NCBI GenBank assembly: GCA_001838165.1
Contig: KV835882.1
Span: 27,477-91,476, forward strand
From: Actinomyces sp. HMSC035G02
GTDB taxonomy: Bacteria; Actinomycetota; Actinomycetes; Actinomycetales; Actinomycetaceae
Length of the DNA: 64,000 nt
Reading direction: 5' to 3'
Below, piece by piece: positions 43,981 to 52,973 of this stretch (the first letter of the stretch is position 1; every line of letters starts with the position of its first letter). A program made the position numbers and the translations under genes. Below the pieces are notes generated by a model. It saw only the letters and a program-made list of their open reading frames with translations. It was not told the DNA's origin and made no database searches.

Positions 43981-44160
43981 GGTGCGGAGCTCCTTCCGCT
44001 CGTGCCCGATTGCTCGGGCGTTTCGATTTGGATTGCGCAGTGGATCCCATACGTAATACCACTCACGAGGAGGTACCGCGCATCACACCATTATGCCCTA
44101 TCTATCAGGTGAGATGGGCTTCATTTCGCGTTTTGTGTGACCTGTCTAATGAAAAATAGG

Positions 44161-45066
44161 CTACTTGGCGTGTGCGCTGACGTGCTCTGACAGAGCGTCG
44201 GCCACAGCCTGCGGTGCTTCTTCGGGGAGGAAGTGTCCAGCCTCGCGAATGACGATCTGCGTCAGCGGCGCATCCACGAACTGGGCGTCGGCCGCGTGAT
44301 CCAGCGCCGACCATGCCCCGTCGTCTCGCCCCACGAGGGACAGGACTGGCACGTGCAACGGCTCGGAGAGGATGCGTCGCTCCTCGCGCGAGATCTTGCG
44401 TGCGGCGCTCAGGCCGCGCAGCGCGGTGTGCGCGGCAAAGGGGCGGCGCAGCGCGGCGCGGTACGTGCCCGACTGGGAGACGAGGCCGTCCACGTTTCCG
44501 GGCGAGGCCCACGCGCGGAACACGGTCGTCACGAGAGCGCCCGAACGCAGCGCGCGCTCACGCCCGGTGGGCAGTGCGAGGCGCCCCTGCAGGACGCGGC
44601 CACCCGCCCAGGGCGCGCGGCCGATCACGGGCTGGACGCCGAGGGGGTGCGGCGCTGACAGGACGGCCACCGATCGCAGCTCGAGGGGGGCCAGCGCGCC
44701 GATCATCCACGCGACCGTACCGCCGATCCCCATGCCGGCCACGGAGAACGAGGCCACGCCGAGCGCGCGCACAACGCCGATGACGTCGTTCGCCAACTGC
44801 TGTAGGTCGCAGTCTCCGCGCGTCAGGTCGGAGGTACCGAAGCCTCGCAAATCGAGGGCGAACACGCGCGAGGTCGACTCTGCGAGGGCGGGCAGAACGT
44901 CGCGCCATGCCCACCAGTGCTCCGGGAAGCCGTGCAGGAGGACGAGTGCATGGTCCATGCCCTCGCCCATGTCGGCGACGTGGAATGCGGCGCCGCCAGC
45001 GCTCACGTGCCGATGGGTCCACGGACCCTCGAGCTCGATCGCGCTGGCGGGAATCAGAGTTTTCAC
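44161..45066 (-). CDS. Epoxide-hydrolase-like alpha/beta hydrolase lacking the nucleophile
   Basis: 301 aa. Fold motifs are typical: LVLLHGFPEHWWAWRDVLPAL (HGxP oxyanion hole), RVFALDLRGFGTSDL, and a C-terminal EAGHFLPEEAP with the His. At the nucleophile elbow, where relatives have GHDWGG or GxSxGG, the sequence reads AGMGIGGTVAW, with Gly in the nucleophile position. The acid candidate (VGRDDGAWS) is present. Position corresponds to ephE (Rv3670) in M. tuberculosis. It overlaps the preceding gene by 4 nt (ATGA). It may be a non-catalytic or divergent member. Confidence 0.8.
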   Translation of the reverse strand: MKTLIPASAIELEGPWTHRHVSAGGAAFHVADMGEGMDHALVLLHGFPEHWWAWRDVLPALAESTSRVFALDLRGFGTSDLTRGDCDLQQLANDVIGVVRALGVASFSVAGMGIGGTVAWMIGALAPLELRSVAVLSAPHPLGVQPVIGRAPWAGGRVLQGRLALPTGRERALRSGALVTTVFRAWASPGNVDGLVSQSGTYRAALRRPFAAHTALRGLSAARKISREERRILSEPLHVPVLSLVGRDDGAWSALDHAADAQFVDAPLTQIVIREAGHFLPEEAPQAVADALSEHVSAHAK

Positions 45067-46844
45067 TTGCGGGCCGCTTCTTTCGCCGCCTTCTTACGGG
45101 CGCGCTTGGAGTAGAAGGCACCCGCCGGGTTGGTGGCCTCCAGCGAGACGCGCAGCGCCTCCTCGGCGCGGCCGGTGCGGCGTGCCGAGTGGGACACGTA
45201 CGCCAGGCCCATGAGGGCGAAGCCCAGCAGGGCGAAGCGGCCGGAGTAGCCGGAGGCCTGCAGGTGGTGCGAGAGGTTCGCGCCCAGCGAGCCCGTGTTG
45301 GTCAGCGCGTTGAGCGCGGACAGCACCGACGCGCCCGTCATGCCGGGGGCCATGAGCCACGGCAGACCCACGATGAGGGTCACGATGCCCATCAGCCATG
45401 CGCCCAGCGACGAGCGGCGTGCCGTCACGAAAAGGATCGCGGAGATGACGATCGCGCCGAGGATCTCGCCCAGGGCCATGATCGAGGCGACGCCCGTGTA
45501 CATGGGGGCTGCGTCCGCCAGAGTCATGCGGGCACCCGCGTCGGCGGCCAGATACCAGCCGGCGGGCACGAGCAGCAGGAAGAGGAGGAAGGACAGCCAG
45601 TGGGCGCCCGTGCGCGAGGGCATTTCCGTGATCTCGGGGGCGGCGGAGAAGAGCTCGTCGTCCAGGCTCGAAGGCGCACCGGACTTGTCGCCGCGCGCGG
45701 CGGTCGACGCAATGGCGGCCAGGGTCGCGGCCTCGGCGTCCTCGTTGCCCTCACCCAGCAAGGAGCGGCGGCGCGGGCGAGCGGCCTCGGCGGCATCCTG
45801 ATCCTCGAAGGAGTACGAGGCCTCGGCATCCTGCGTCGGCAGCTGGGCCGTCGGCTCGGTGAAGGGGGTCGCCTCCTCGACCGTGGTCTCTTCCTCGGTG
45901 GAGGTTTCGGCGGGAGCGTTCTCCTGGGCCGCGACCGCGGGAATCGAGGGGGATAGCGTCTCGTCGTCGCCGAAGATCATGGAGCGGCGCGAGGACGGCG
46001 AGTGCGCGGAGGCATCGGCGGCTGCGCCACCGACCGCGGAGACCTCGCCCTCGGCGGGCTCATCCTCGCTGGAGGGGGCCTCGGCCTCGTCGCTGGCCTC
46101 GTCGGACGCGTCGTCGTTCGCCTCGCTCAGGGCGGCGGCCGCCTGCGCGGGCGTCATCACGGGGGCGAGCGCGGGCTCCGGATCCTCGGTCACGTCCTCG
46201 GCGGCCTCGTCTGCGGTGGCCTCCTCCGTGGAGGAGAGCAGGGACGCAAAGGAATTCTCGGTGTCTTCCGTCTCGTGCGCGGAGGCTTCGGGCTGCTCGC
46301 TCTCCTCGTTCGACGAGGCGGGGGCGGACTCATCGGAAGCGGTGTCCTCTGCGGGGGCCTGCTCCTCGGTCGCTTCCTCAACGGGAGCCTCATGAGGGGC
46401 CTCTTCGGCGGCCTCGGGCTCCTCGGTTGCCTCTGCGGCCCCAGCGTTGGCCTCGGCGGTCTGATCGTTTCCCTGATCGGCGGCCGGAGCGTCGGCGGGG
46501 GACTCCTGCTCGGCCTGCTCCTGCTCGGGGGCGGAGCCGGCCTCGTCGGAGGAAGAAACGACCGGAAGATCGCCCTCGGGGGCAGACACGACGGGCAGCT
46601 CGCCCGTAGAGATCTTGTCCTCGATCGTCGGCTTGAGCGGCGCTGCGGCCGGCACGCGGCCCGTCAGGCCGCCGATCGCGACTGCTTCGATTTCGCCCGT
46701 GTGGATGGGCTCGCTGGACTCGCCGATGATCGCCGACGCGTCCGAATCCTCACCGGGCAGCTCGATCTCCTCGCCGGTCAGCACCAGATTGTCAGGTGCC
46801 TCCTCGGCGCGGTCGCGCTGGGCGTCAAACTCGTTATCAGACAT
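45063..46844 (-). CDS. Acidic, Ala/Glu-rich protein with C-terminal membrane domain
   Basis: 593 aa. AAGGAGG precedes ATG. About the first 410 residues are low-complexity and highly acidic (repeats of EEA, APAED, DEAS), certainly disordered. The C-terminal part has four TM helices (LSFLLFLLLVPAGWYLA; ILGAIVISAILFV; LMGIVTLIVGLPWLM; FALLGFALMGLAYV) and a basic end (KRARKKAAKEAARK). I do not recognise a family. Translationally coupled to the hydrolase that follows. Confidence 0.75.
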   Translation of the reverse strand: MSDNEFDAQRDRAEEAPDNLVLTGEEIELPGEDSDASAIIGESSEPIHTGEIEAVAIGGLTGRVPAAAPLKPTIEDKISTGELPVVSAPEGDLPVVSSSDEAGSAPEQEQAEQESPADAPAADQGNDQTAEANAGAAEATEEPEAAEEAPHEAPVEEATEEQAPAEDTASDESAPASSNEESEQPEASAHETEDTENSFASLLSSTEEATADEAAEDVTEDPEPALAPVMTPAQAAAALSEANDDASDEASDEAEAPSSEDEPAEGEVSAVGGAAADASAHSPSSRRSMIFGDDETLSPSIPAVAAQENAPAETSTEEETTVEEATPFTEPTAQLPTQDAEASYSFEDQDAAEAARPRRRSLLGEGNEDAEAATLAAIASTAARGDKSGAPSSLDDELFSAAPEITEMPSRTGAHWLSFLLFLLLVPAGWYLAADAGARMTLADAAPMYTGVASIMALGEILGAIVISAILFVTARRSSLGAWLMGIVTLIVGLPWLMAPGMTGASVLSALNALTNTGSLGANLSHHLQASGYSGRFALLGFALMGLAYVSHSARRTGRAEEALRVSLEATNPAGAFYSKRARKKAAKEAARK

Positions 46845-46898
46845 GCTTCCTCCTTATATCTGCCCACATATTACGGTCAGGGTGAGCGCTTGCGCGCA

Positions 46899-47828
46899 TT
46901 AGCCCTCGGCAGGCCCCTCTTTTGCTGTCGAATCCTCATCAGCCTCGAGCTTCTTGAGCGCCCGCACGCGCGCCCACAGGACGCCCATCGAGGCGCAGCC
47001 GGTCGCCATTCCGAGCGCCGCCAGCGGCGGGCTCGCGAGCGCGATCTTCGTCAGCAGGGATGATCCCGGGACAATCACGTTGCCCGTCAGCGACGCCCAC
47101 ACGGGCAGGACCACGTACGTGGGGAGCACCAGGATGAACCAGCTCGCGATCTGCGTGCCCGTGATCGACCAGCGGGCGCTCACGACGAGCACCGCGAACG
47201 CGACGCCTGCTCCGAGCGCGAGCCAGTGCATTGGCTCGAAGCCCTCGGTGACCCCCTCCAGGCCCATGGCCGCGACGTTCGTCGTGTCCGAGGGAGCCGC
47301 CGCGACCATCAGCGTGCCCGCCGCGACTGCCGCCGGAAGCGCGACCGTCGTGCCGAATCCGTGGCGGTGCACGCGGGCCAGAGGCACGCGCGTGCTCTTA
47401 CCGGCGCGCACCCGCACAGACTTGATCGTCAGCGCGCACGCGCCGAGCATGAGCGACAGACACACCGGGTACAGACACCAGGACACGCCCGCGATGACAT
47501 CCTCGGCACCCACGGACGACTTCATGAGAAAGGGAAGGCGCGCCACACCAAAGAACTGAGCTACTCCCACGACGATCGACCACACGAAGGTCACGACCAT
47601 GCCCGCGCTCGACTCCTCGCAATTGAGGGCGATGAGGGCCAGCAGCAGTGACGCGAGCGCCATGCCGATGAGCCCCTCGACCGAGGCCAGGGGCTGGCCG
47701 ACCGAGGCCAACGCCTGCACGTCGACCATCGAAGACCCCAGGAACACGAGGGCGATCGGGGCGAAAATAAACGCGAACAACCCCGAGCGCAGGCGCGCGG
47801 AGAGGTTTCGATGCTGCAAAAGCGTCAT
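46899..47828 (-). CDS. Polytopic membrane protein of unknown function
   Basis: 309 aa, about eight TM helices, short charged C-terminus (KKLEADEDSTAKEG). ATG 47828 (MTLLQHRNLSARLRSG) is chosen because TACACT ends 6 nt upstream; this -10 box is shared, on the other strand, with the divergent gene at 47846. No family motif recognised. It precedes the acidic membrane protein gene on the same strand. Confidence 0.75.
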   Translation of the reverse strand: MTLLQHRNLSARLRSGLFAFIFAPIALVFLGSSMVDVQALASVGQPLASVEGLIGMALASLLLALIALNCEESSAGMVVTFVWSIVVGVAQFFGVARLPFLMKSSVGAEDVIAGVSWCLYPVCLSLMLGACALTIKSVRVRAGKSTRVPLARVHRHGFGTTVALPAAVAAGTLMVAAAPSDTTNVAAMGLEGVTEGFEPMHWLALGAGVAFAVLVVSARWSITGTQIASWFILVLPTYVVLPVWASLTGNVIVPGSSLLTKIALASPPLAALGMATGCASMGVLWARVRALKKLEADEDSTAKEGPAEG

Positions 47829-47833
47829 GCCCC

Positions 47834-47840
47834 TAGTGTA
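47834..47840. promoter_or_regulatory. Symmetric -10 box serving two divergent leaderless genes
   Basis: TAGTGTA reads TAGTGT on the plus strand and TACACT on the minus strand. Each start codon (GTG 47846, ATG 47828) lies 6 nt from its hexamer. Confidence 0.65.
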
Positions 47841-47845
47841 GAGGG

Positions 47846-48682
47846 GTGAGTATCGAAGCCCTCGTCGACCCCGCACCCGCCGTGTTGTCCGCGGCAGCAG
47901 CCCGACCCGACGTCACCTCCGCCATGAACGAGGCCCACGCGGCTCTCGCCGACCTGCGCTTCAGCGAGGGGCTGCGCCGAGGCTGGGAGGAGGCGCGCGC
48001 GGAGGCCGCCGTGCGCGAGGCCGCCGCCCTGTCCATCATCGAGGGTGCCCGCACGAGCGTCGACGACGTGCGAGCCCTGTCCATGGCCGACGATGGGGGA
48101 GCGGCCTCGGACCCGGGGGCCGCCCTCGCGCTGGGGATCTGGCGCTCGCAGTGGAACCTCGCCTCGCGCTTCCCAGCGCTCAACACCCGCTCCCAGGGCG
48201 GCGCGCGCGTCGCCCCCACACCCCTTCCCGCGCTGATCGCGGGACTGCATAGGGATGCCTGCTCGGGGCTCGTTGCCGCCGGCCTCGTCGAGTCGCAGTC
48301 CGTCGCCGTGCCCGCCGACCCGTCCCTGCTCGCGCCCGCCCTCGCCTACACGCGATGCGATGCCCCCGGCCTCGCCGTCGCAGCCGCCCTGACCGCCCAC
48401 TTCCGTTTCCGGCGCGTCTTCGACCCGGCCTCGTCCGTCGTGGGCGGCGGACTGGCGCGGTGGATCCTCGTCACCCGGGGCGTTGACCCGACCGGCGTGT
48501 GTGTGCCGTCCGCCTACGACGCGCTTGACCCGGCGCGCGCGGGACGCGAACTCGCAGGCTGGGTGAGGGCCGACGAGGCCGGCCTGGCCCGGTGGATCAT
48601 CCATTACTGCGCGGGAGTCGTCTACGGCACCCAGGTCGGGCGCGATGTCGCCCGCCACGTGCAGGCGGGCCGTCTCTCCTAG
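47846..48682 (+). CDS. Fic-like helical protein without the catalytic motif (tentative)
   Basis: 278 aa, soluble, Ala-rich. GTG start with TAGTGT 6 nt upstream. The N-terminal third (VREAAALSIIEGARTSVDDV) resembles the ASxxIEGxxxTxxE helix that opens many Fic proteins. The later FDPASSVVGGGLARWILVTRGVD is where a Fic protein would have HPFxxGNGRxxR; His and most Gly/Asn are missing, while the following RxLLxxxG helix and the final W-x-x-x-F-like helix fit. If right, it is an inactive Fic relative; otherwise it is an unknown actinobacterial protein found beside the HAD-IB and Tad genes. Confidence 0.6.
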   Translation: MSIEALVDPAPAVLSAAAARPDVTSAMNEAHAALADLRFSEGLRRGWEEARAEAAVREAAALSIIEGARTSVDDVRALSMADDGGAASDPGAALALGIWRSQWNLASRFPALNTRSQGGARVAPTPLPALIAGLHRDACSGLVAAGLVESQSVAVPADPSLLAPALAYTRCDAPGLAVAAALTAHFRFRRVFDPASSVVGGGLARWILVTRGVDPTGVCVPSAYDALDPARAGRELAGWVRADEAGLARWIIHYCAGVVYGTQVGRDVARHVQAGRLS

Positions 48683-48691
48683 GGCTGTTTC

Positions 48692-49462
48692 TCAGCGGCG
48701 CAGCAGTGCGCAGGCCGCCGCGCCCACCGCGACGCCGGCGATGAAGGGCACCGCGACTTTCGCTGGCGTGGGGACCTCGCGCGGCAGGACGCGCACCGTG
48801 GACGTGAACGTGAGGGTGGGCCAGCCTTCGCGCTGTGCCATCTCGCGCAGGGCGCGGTCCGGATTGACCGCATAGGGGTGGCCGACGAGGCGCAGGAGCG
48901 GCGCGTCCGACACCGAATCCGAGTACGCCGAACACTCCGACAGATCCCAGCCGTGCGAGCGAGCCAGGGCCTCGCAGGCATCCGCCTTGCCCTGCGCTTG
49001 GTTGAAGTGCGTGATCTCGCCCGTGAAGCATCCGTCCTCGTCGACCGCAGCGCGCGAGGAGAGGACCTCGTCAGCCCCCAGCATGTTGGCGATCGGGCGC
49101 ACCACCTGCTCGACCGACGCCGACGCGATGACGACGACGTCTCCCGCGCGCTTGTGCGCCTCGATGCGCGCGAGCGCCTGCGCGTAGCAGACGGGCTGGA
49201 TCGTGCGTTCGAGCGCGTCTTCCACCGTCGCCTCAAGGAACGCGGCATTCCAGCCGCGCCCCATGCGCCCCAGCGCCTGCGCCATCTGCTCCATGCGGGA
49301 CTCGTCCGCGCCCGCGAGCAGGTAGGGCAGTTGAACCAGGACCGAGGTCAGAGCGGTACGCCGGTTCATGAGGCCCGCCTCGATGAAGGGACCCGAGAGC
49401 GCCACGTTCGAGGACGTGTCGAGAATCGTCTTGTCCAGGTCGAAAAAGGCCGCGCGTACCAT
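48692..49462 (-). CDS. HAD-IB family hydrolase (SerB-like) with C-terminal TM helix
   Basis: 256 aa. AAFFDLDKTILDTSS (motif I, DxD), VIASASVEQVV (motif II), then GKADACEAL and AYSDSVSDAPLLRLVG (motif IV). The last ~20 residues (FIAGVAVGAAACALL) form a TM helix ending in RR. Members of this group next to Tad/ssd genes are common in actinobacteria (Rv3661 in M. tuberculosis). Substrate unknown. Divergent from the Tad operon. Confidence 0.88.
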   Translation of the reverse strand: MVRAAFFDLDKTILDTSSNVALSGPFIEAGLMNRRTALTSVLVQLPYLLAGADESRMEQMAQALGRMGRGWNAAFLEATVEDALERTIQPVCYAQALARIEAHKRAGDVVVIASASVEQVVRPIANMLGADEVLSSRAAVDEDGCFTGEITHFNQAQGKADACEALARSHGWDLSECSAYSDSVSDAPLLRLVGHPYAVNPDRALREMAQREGWPTLTFTSTVRVLPREVPTPAKVAVPFIAGVAVGAAACALLRR

Positions 49463-49487
49463 TGCGTCTACTCCAGCGTTGGCTCAA

Positions 49488-49557
49488 TCCACAGGGGTCC
49501 TCCATCGGATCCCTCTATGCACAGCGTGGCACCTCGGATTCGCGTTGTCCACAGGGG
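49488..49557. promoter_or_regulatory. Two TCCACAGGGG sites upstream of the Tad operon
   Basis: TCCACAGGGG at 49488-49497 and 49548-49557 (60 bp apart); the second is part of TTGTCCACA, one mismatch from a DnaA box. Confidence 0.45.
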
Positions 49558-49605
49558 CGCGCCCGCGGGTGGACGGGCCGCGCGCTGCGGGCGCATCGTC
49601 GTCCT

Positions 49606-50619
49606 ATGAACACCCACGTCACCCCGCATCGGGGAACCGTTGCCCTCGTCGGCCTCGCCCCGCCCGACCTCGACGGCGCGCGGGATGCCGCTGTGCTCGC
49701 GGGGGCGCGCGTATGCTCGAACCCGGGCCAGGCCTCGTTGATTCTCGCCTCAGCATCGGCTCCCGTGCCCGAGGGAGTGCCCTGCGTGCGCGTCGGGCAG
49801 GGTGGTCAGGTGAGGCTGCCGGGGGACACCGCGCTCCTCGTGTCCCTCATCGCCGAGGCATCCTCCCGCACGCGCCGATCGGGTGCGGTGTGGGTGGTTG
49901 CTGGGATCGCCGGAGGGGTTGGGGTGACTCGCGTCGTTCGGCTGCTGGCCCGCGAGCGTGGGCGTCGTCGGGGCACCCGATGGGGTGGGCGGCGCGGGCT
50001 GCGCGGGGAGCGCCGAGCGGGGGCGGGAGACGCGGTCGTCGTCGACGCGTCCGGGTCCGTGCCCGGTGTTGCGCTCGCAGGTGACCACGATGTTCCCGGC
50101 GTGCGGTGGGCGGATCTGGACGCCTCCGAGGACTCCTACCTGCCGTCCCTGCGCGATCATCTGCCCGTCGTTGGGGGAGTGCGTGCCCTCGTCGGTGACT
50201 CCCGAGGCGGTGGCGCCGCCGACGATCCCCGCGTGGTTGCGGCGTGCCGTTCCCTCGACGCGCCCCTGGTTGTGGACGCGGGCCGATGGGACGAACGGGC
50301 CGCACGGTGCGCGTCCGCGATCTACGCCGACGCGCTCGTCTTGGTCACCCACGGGGACCTGGAGGGAGCCGCCGCGCTGTCGGCAACATGCGCGGCCCTT
50401 CCGCCTCCATGCCCCGCGATCACGCTTGTGTGCGCTGGTGAGCGATGGGGAGCCGGTGTGCGCGAGTGTGCCCCCGGGCCCATCCTCCGCGCCCCCACTC
50501 GCCCCGGTCGGAATCTGCGCGGCCTCATGCGCGCCCTCGATTCCGTTTCCTCCTCGAGTGCAAGCGGGGCTGCTTCATCAACGGGCGGGCTACTTGCGAT
50601 CGAGGCCCGCCATGCGTGA
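49606..50619 (+). CDS. Septum-site-determining protein-like / CpaE-TadZ ATPase-like protein of the Tad system
   Basis: 337 aa. It has the position and layout of Ssd/CpaE (Rv3660c): an N-terminal receiver-like part (TVALVGLAPPDLDGA), then a MinD-like part beginning VWVVAGIAGGVGVTRVVRLLA, where the Walker A lysines expected in MinD-type ATPases (GGVGKT) are replaced (GGVGVT). VVVDASG and APLVVDAG follow. It would position the pilus machine. The stop overlaps tadA by 8 nt. Confidence 0.8.
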   Translation: MNTHVTPHRGTVALVGLAPPDLDGARDAAVLAGARVCSNPGQASLILASASAPVPEGVPCVRVGQGGQVRLPGDTALLVSLIAEASSRTRRSGAVWVVAGIAGGVGVTRVVRLLARERGRRRGTRWGGRRGLRGERRAGAGDAVVVDASGSVPGVALAGDHDVPGVRWADLDASEDSYLPSLRDHLPVVGGVRALVGDSRGGGAADDPRVVAACRSLDAPLVVDAGRWDERAARCASAIYADALVLVTHGDLEGAAALSATCAALPPPCPAITLVCAGERWGAGVRECAPGPILRAPTRPGRNLRGLMRALDSVSSSSASGAASSTGGLLAIEARHA

Positions 50620-51724
50620 CGCGCTACGCCTGCTCGCCCGCGGTGAGGACCCAGCCCGGGCGGCCGCCGCGTGCGCGCAGCCCGGCTGCGGAGCCGTCGC
50701 GGTCGCCTCCACGTTAGAGATCCTGCGTGCACGCCAACGGGGCATGGACCCGCCCCTCGCGCGGCTCCTCGACGACCCAGCCGTCACCGACGTTCTCATC
50801 AACGGCACCCAGGCGTGGGTCGACCGAGGAGGCGGCCTCGTGCGCGTGGACGCCGGCATCCGAGACGAGGCCGATGCTCGCCGCGCCGCCATACGCCTCG
50901 CGAGCGCGTGCGGTGTGCGCCTGGACGATGCGCGCCCCATCGCGGACGGCACCCTGCCGGGGGGCGTGCGCTTGCACGCGGTCCTCGCCCCCGTATCTGG
51001 ATCCGGCACGCTCATCTCCCTGCGCGTCCTTGGTACCCGTCAACTGGGTGTCCCGGATCTCGAGGCCTGCGGGACGCTGCCCGGCGTGGTGGGGACGCTC
51101 CTGCGCGCCCTTGTCGCGTCGCGTGCCAACGTCCTCGTCAGCGGGGCGACCGGAAGTGGGAAAACGACGCTCCTGAGCGCCGCGCTCTGCCTTGTTCCCA
51201 CTGGTGAGCGAATCGTCTGCATCGAAGAGGTCTCCGAAATCGCACCCGCCCACCCCCACTGCGTGCACCTCATCGAGCGCGCCCCCAACGTTGAGGGGAG
51301 GGGCGCGGTCACCCTCGCCGACCTCGTGCGCGCGGCCATGCGTATGCGCCCCGACCGCCTCGTCCTCGGGGAGTGTCGTGGTCCCGAAGTGTGCGATGTC
51401 CTCACCGCCCTCAACACCGGGCACGACGGCGGATGGGCGACGATCCACGCCAACGGGGCGCGCGACGTGCCCGCGCGGCTTGCCGCCCTCGGAGCGCTCG
51501 CGGGCATGGGGGAGGGCGCTGTCGCCGCCCAGGCCGCCAGCGCCATCGATGCCGTCCTCCACATGCGGCGCGGCGCAGATGGGCACCGCTGGGTGTCCGA
51601 GGTCGGGGTCCTCACGCGCGCTCGCGGGCCGCTCGAGTGCGCGCTCGCGCTCAGCGCCACCGCCGATGGCTGCGTCACCACGCACGAGGCCTGGCCTTCC
51701 CTCGCCCGGAGGGTCGGGCTATGA
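50612..51724 (+). CDS. tadA: Tad pilus assembly ATPase TadA/CpaF
   Basis: 370 aa. Secretion ATPase of the GspE/VirB11 superfamily: VLVSGATGSGKTTLLSA (Walker A), CIEEVSEIAP (Asp box), MRPDRLVLGECRGPEV (Walker B), GHDGGWATIHANGA (His box). It powers pilus assembly at the cytoplasmic face. ATG overlaps the preceding stop; the next gene overlaps by 4 nt (ATGA). Confidence 0.95.
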   Translation: MRDALRLLARGEDPARAAAACAQPGCGAVAVASTLEILRARQRGMDPPLARLLDDPAVTDVLINGTQAWVDRGGGLVRVDAGIRDEADARRAAIRLASACGVRLDDARPIADGTLPGGVRLHAVLAPVSGSGTLISLRVLGTRQLGVPDLEACGTLPGVVGTLLRALVASRANVLVSGATGSGKTTLLSAALCLVPTGERIVCIEEVSEIAPAHPHCVHLIERAPNVEGRGAVTLADLVRAAMRMRPDRLVLGECRGPEVCDVLTALNTGHDGGWATIHANGARDVPARLAALGALAGMGEGAVAAQAASAIDAVLHMRRGADGHRWVSEVGVLTRARGPLECALALSATADGCVTTHEAWPSLARRVGL

Positions 51725-52968
51725 CGGCGGGCTGGGATGCGTTCGCGGATTACCTGGGCATCGGCGAGTTGGCGGCGGTCAGCGTGTTCGTTATATGCGT
51801 GTTTGTGTTGTGTTTACAGTGTTGTATTGCCGTGTGTCGGGGAGTGCGCGAGAAGCGTATCGTGCGCGCGTGGGCGCGGCCGACACGCGTGCATAGCCCG
51901 GACCGCGAGGCACGGGGGCGGTGGGGTCGGCTATGCCCCGGCACGCAACGATCTGCACGCCACCGAGGCCGCGCGCAGGGCCCGCCCACCCCGCGCGAGC
52001 TCTCCCTCCTCGTCGCCGAGGTTGCGACCCGCCTGCGCGCGGGAGCCCCCACTGCCGCCGCCTGGGGCCTCGCGTTGGCGCGCATCGATGCGGGAGGGAG
52101 CGTCGGCGTGGACGATTCCTACCCTGCCGTCCTCGACGAGTGGGCGCGCGCGCCAACGCGCTGGCGCTGTCTGCGTCGAGCAGAACGGGCACCGGGAGCG
52201 GCCGCATCCCGCGCGAGCGCCGCATCCGTCGCCCTCGCCTGCCGATTCAGTCACGGCCTCGGAGCTCCGCTCGCCGACGTGCTCGACGCGATCGGCAGCG
52301 CGATAGACGACGCGCAGGCGCTCGAGGAGGCGCGTCGTGTCGCCGCCGCCGGCCCGCTCATGTCCGCGCGCGTCCTTGCCGCCCTTCCCCTCGTTGGGGT
52401 TGCGTCTGCGCTCGCGCTCGGGGCCTCGCCCTGGCAGTTCTACGCGGGAGGAGCAGCGGGGCGGATGTGCGCCTTCGTCGGTGTGGCCGCGTGGGCGGCG
52501 GGGGTGGCCTCATGCCGACGGATCCTCGCGCGGTGTCGGCGCGTCGAAGAGGGGATGGACGGCGCGCTCGCCTGCGACCTCGTCGCTTCCGCCCTGGCCT
52601 GCGGCGTGGCCATCCCCCGCGCCCTGGAAGCACTGGCCGAGGCCTGCGCCGCCGAAGCGCTGTCGTGGACCGCCGCCTCGCTGCGGCTCGGAGCAACCTG
52701 GGCGGACGCCTGGGAGGAAACCCCAGAGTGGAGTCGTCCCCTGCGCGACGCGCTCGAGGCCTCGTGGACCAGCGGAACCGCCCCGGACACGCTGCTTGCC
52801 CGCAGCGCTGCGTGGGAGCGCCGCTCGCGCCTCGTCGACGCGAAGGCGCAGGCCGAGGAGCTGAGCGTCCGCCTCGTTGGTCCGCTCGGCGTGTTCTTCC
52901 TGCCCGCGTTCCTGGCCCTGGGTATCGCGCCCCTGCTCGCGCATCTCATGGGAGGAATCGGTGTGTAG
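51721..52968 (+). CDS. TadB-TadC fused membrane protein
   Basis: 415 aa. It begins with a TM helix (VSVFVICVFVLCLQCCIAV). The first half has the T2SSF-type stretch PTPRELSLLVAEVATRLRAG followed by TM helices (ALPLVGVASALALG, MCAFVGVAAWAAGVA), as TadB. The second half repeats a T2SSF-like unit (ACDLVASALACGVAIPRALEALAEA) and ends with LSVRLVGPLGVFFLPAFLALGIAP, the TadC-type end. In most Tad loci these are two genes; here one frame covers both. It forms the inner-membrane platform. Confidence 0.85.
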   Translation: MTAGWDAFADYLGIGELAAVSVFVICVFVLCLQCCIAVCRGVREKRIVRAWARPTRVHSPDREARGRWGRLCPGTQRSARHRGRAQGPPTPRELSLLVAEVATRLRAGAPTAAAWGLALARIDAGGSVGVDDSYPAVLDEWARAPTRWRCLRRAERAPGAAASRASAASVALACRFSHGLGAPLADVLDAIGSAIDDAQALEEARRVAAAGPLMSARVLAALPLVGVASALALGASPWQFYAGGAAGRMCAFVGVAAWAAGVASCRRILARCRRVEEGMDGALACDLVASALACGVAIPRALEALAEACAAEALSWTAASLRLGATWADAWEETPEWSRPLRDALEASWTSGTAPDTLLARSAAWERRSRLVDAKAQAEELSVRLVGPLGVFFLPAFLALGIAPLLAHLMGGIGV

Positions 52969-52973
52969 TCGGG

